Part shown: positions 5,325 through 5,347 of the stretch, one piece after another | Layout: every line of letters begins with the position of its first letter | Position numbering within the stretch: position 1 is the stretch's first letter | Assembly (NCBI GenBank): GCA_023457615.1 | Contig: JAEWKY010000031.1 | Span: 1 to 5,347, forward strand | Length of the DNA stretch: 5,347 nucleotides | DNA from: Actinomycetes bacterium | GTDB taxonomy: Bacteria > Actinomycetota > Actinomycetes > Actinomycetales > Microbacteriaceae | Reading direction: 5' to 3' | The notes under the pieces: model-generated | The model's input: only the letters and a program-made list of their open reading frames with translations | Database searches by the model: none | Told to the model about the DNA's origin: nothing | Translations under genes and position numbers: made by a program

Positions 5325-5347
5325 GACGGGCGAGCGCCGCGGATTCC

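Noticed and set aside
1..5347. Mobile element, phage gene, CRISPR array or defence island
   Set aside because: There are no transposase or integrase motifs, direct terminal repeats, spacer-repeat pattern or nuclease genes. No attachment-site duplication of the tRNA-Trp 3' end is seen, and composition is even across the window.

Overview
The window looks like chromosomal DNA from a high-GC actinobacterium. The best fit is the family Microbacteriaceae. The reasons are the strong G/C bias at third codon positions, GTG start codons, the gene order tRNA-Trp(CCA)-secE-nusG-rplK-rplA, a NusG with a long acidic N-terminal extension, and a secreted 'choice-of-anchor G' type protein ending in an LAYTG sorting signal. 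The genus cannot be fixed from this sequence alone.

Layout. Positions 1-66 hold a strong hairpin that lies just past the stop codon of the first gene and probably terminates it. Positions 82-2241 (minus strand) encode a ~719-residue secreted, cell-wall-anchored protein with a signal peptide, a long body rich in Leu, Gly, Asp and Val, a Gly/Pro/Thr linker and a C-terminal LAYTG/membrane/basic-tail signal. Positions 2242-2573 are a divergent intergenic region holding the start signals of both directions; it contains no gene. tRNA-Trp (2574-2646) follows on the plus strand, then secE (2706-2981), nusG (3035-4003), a 179-base spacer, rplK (4183-4614) and rplA (4617-5306). The last 41 bases contain only a weak hairpin.

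How the genes work together. The plus-strand block is the classic information-processing cluster: tRNA-Trp for translation, SecE for the SecYEG translocon, NusG for transcription elongation and its coupling to translation, and L11 and L1 for the two mobile stalks of the large ribosomal subunit. The nusG-rplK spacer is the most structured noncoding DNA here. A long GC hairpin follows nusG, then comes a -10-like hexamer, then a two-helix stem-loop ahead of rplK. This suggests that rplK-rplA has its own promoter and a leader through which L1 could repress its own synthesis. The divergent cell-surface gene has no evident functional tie to the cluster, except that its product would leave the cell through the Sec translocon.

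I found no mobile element, CRISPR array, phage gene or broken gene, and nothing that amounts to an undescribed system. The points most worth a second look are the nusG-rplK spacer structures, the almost base-free acidic arm of NusG, and the LAYTG (class E sortase type) anchor.
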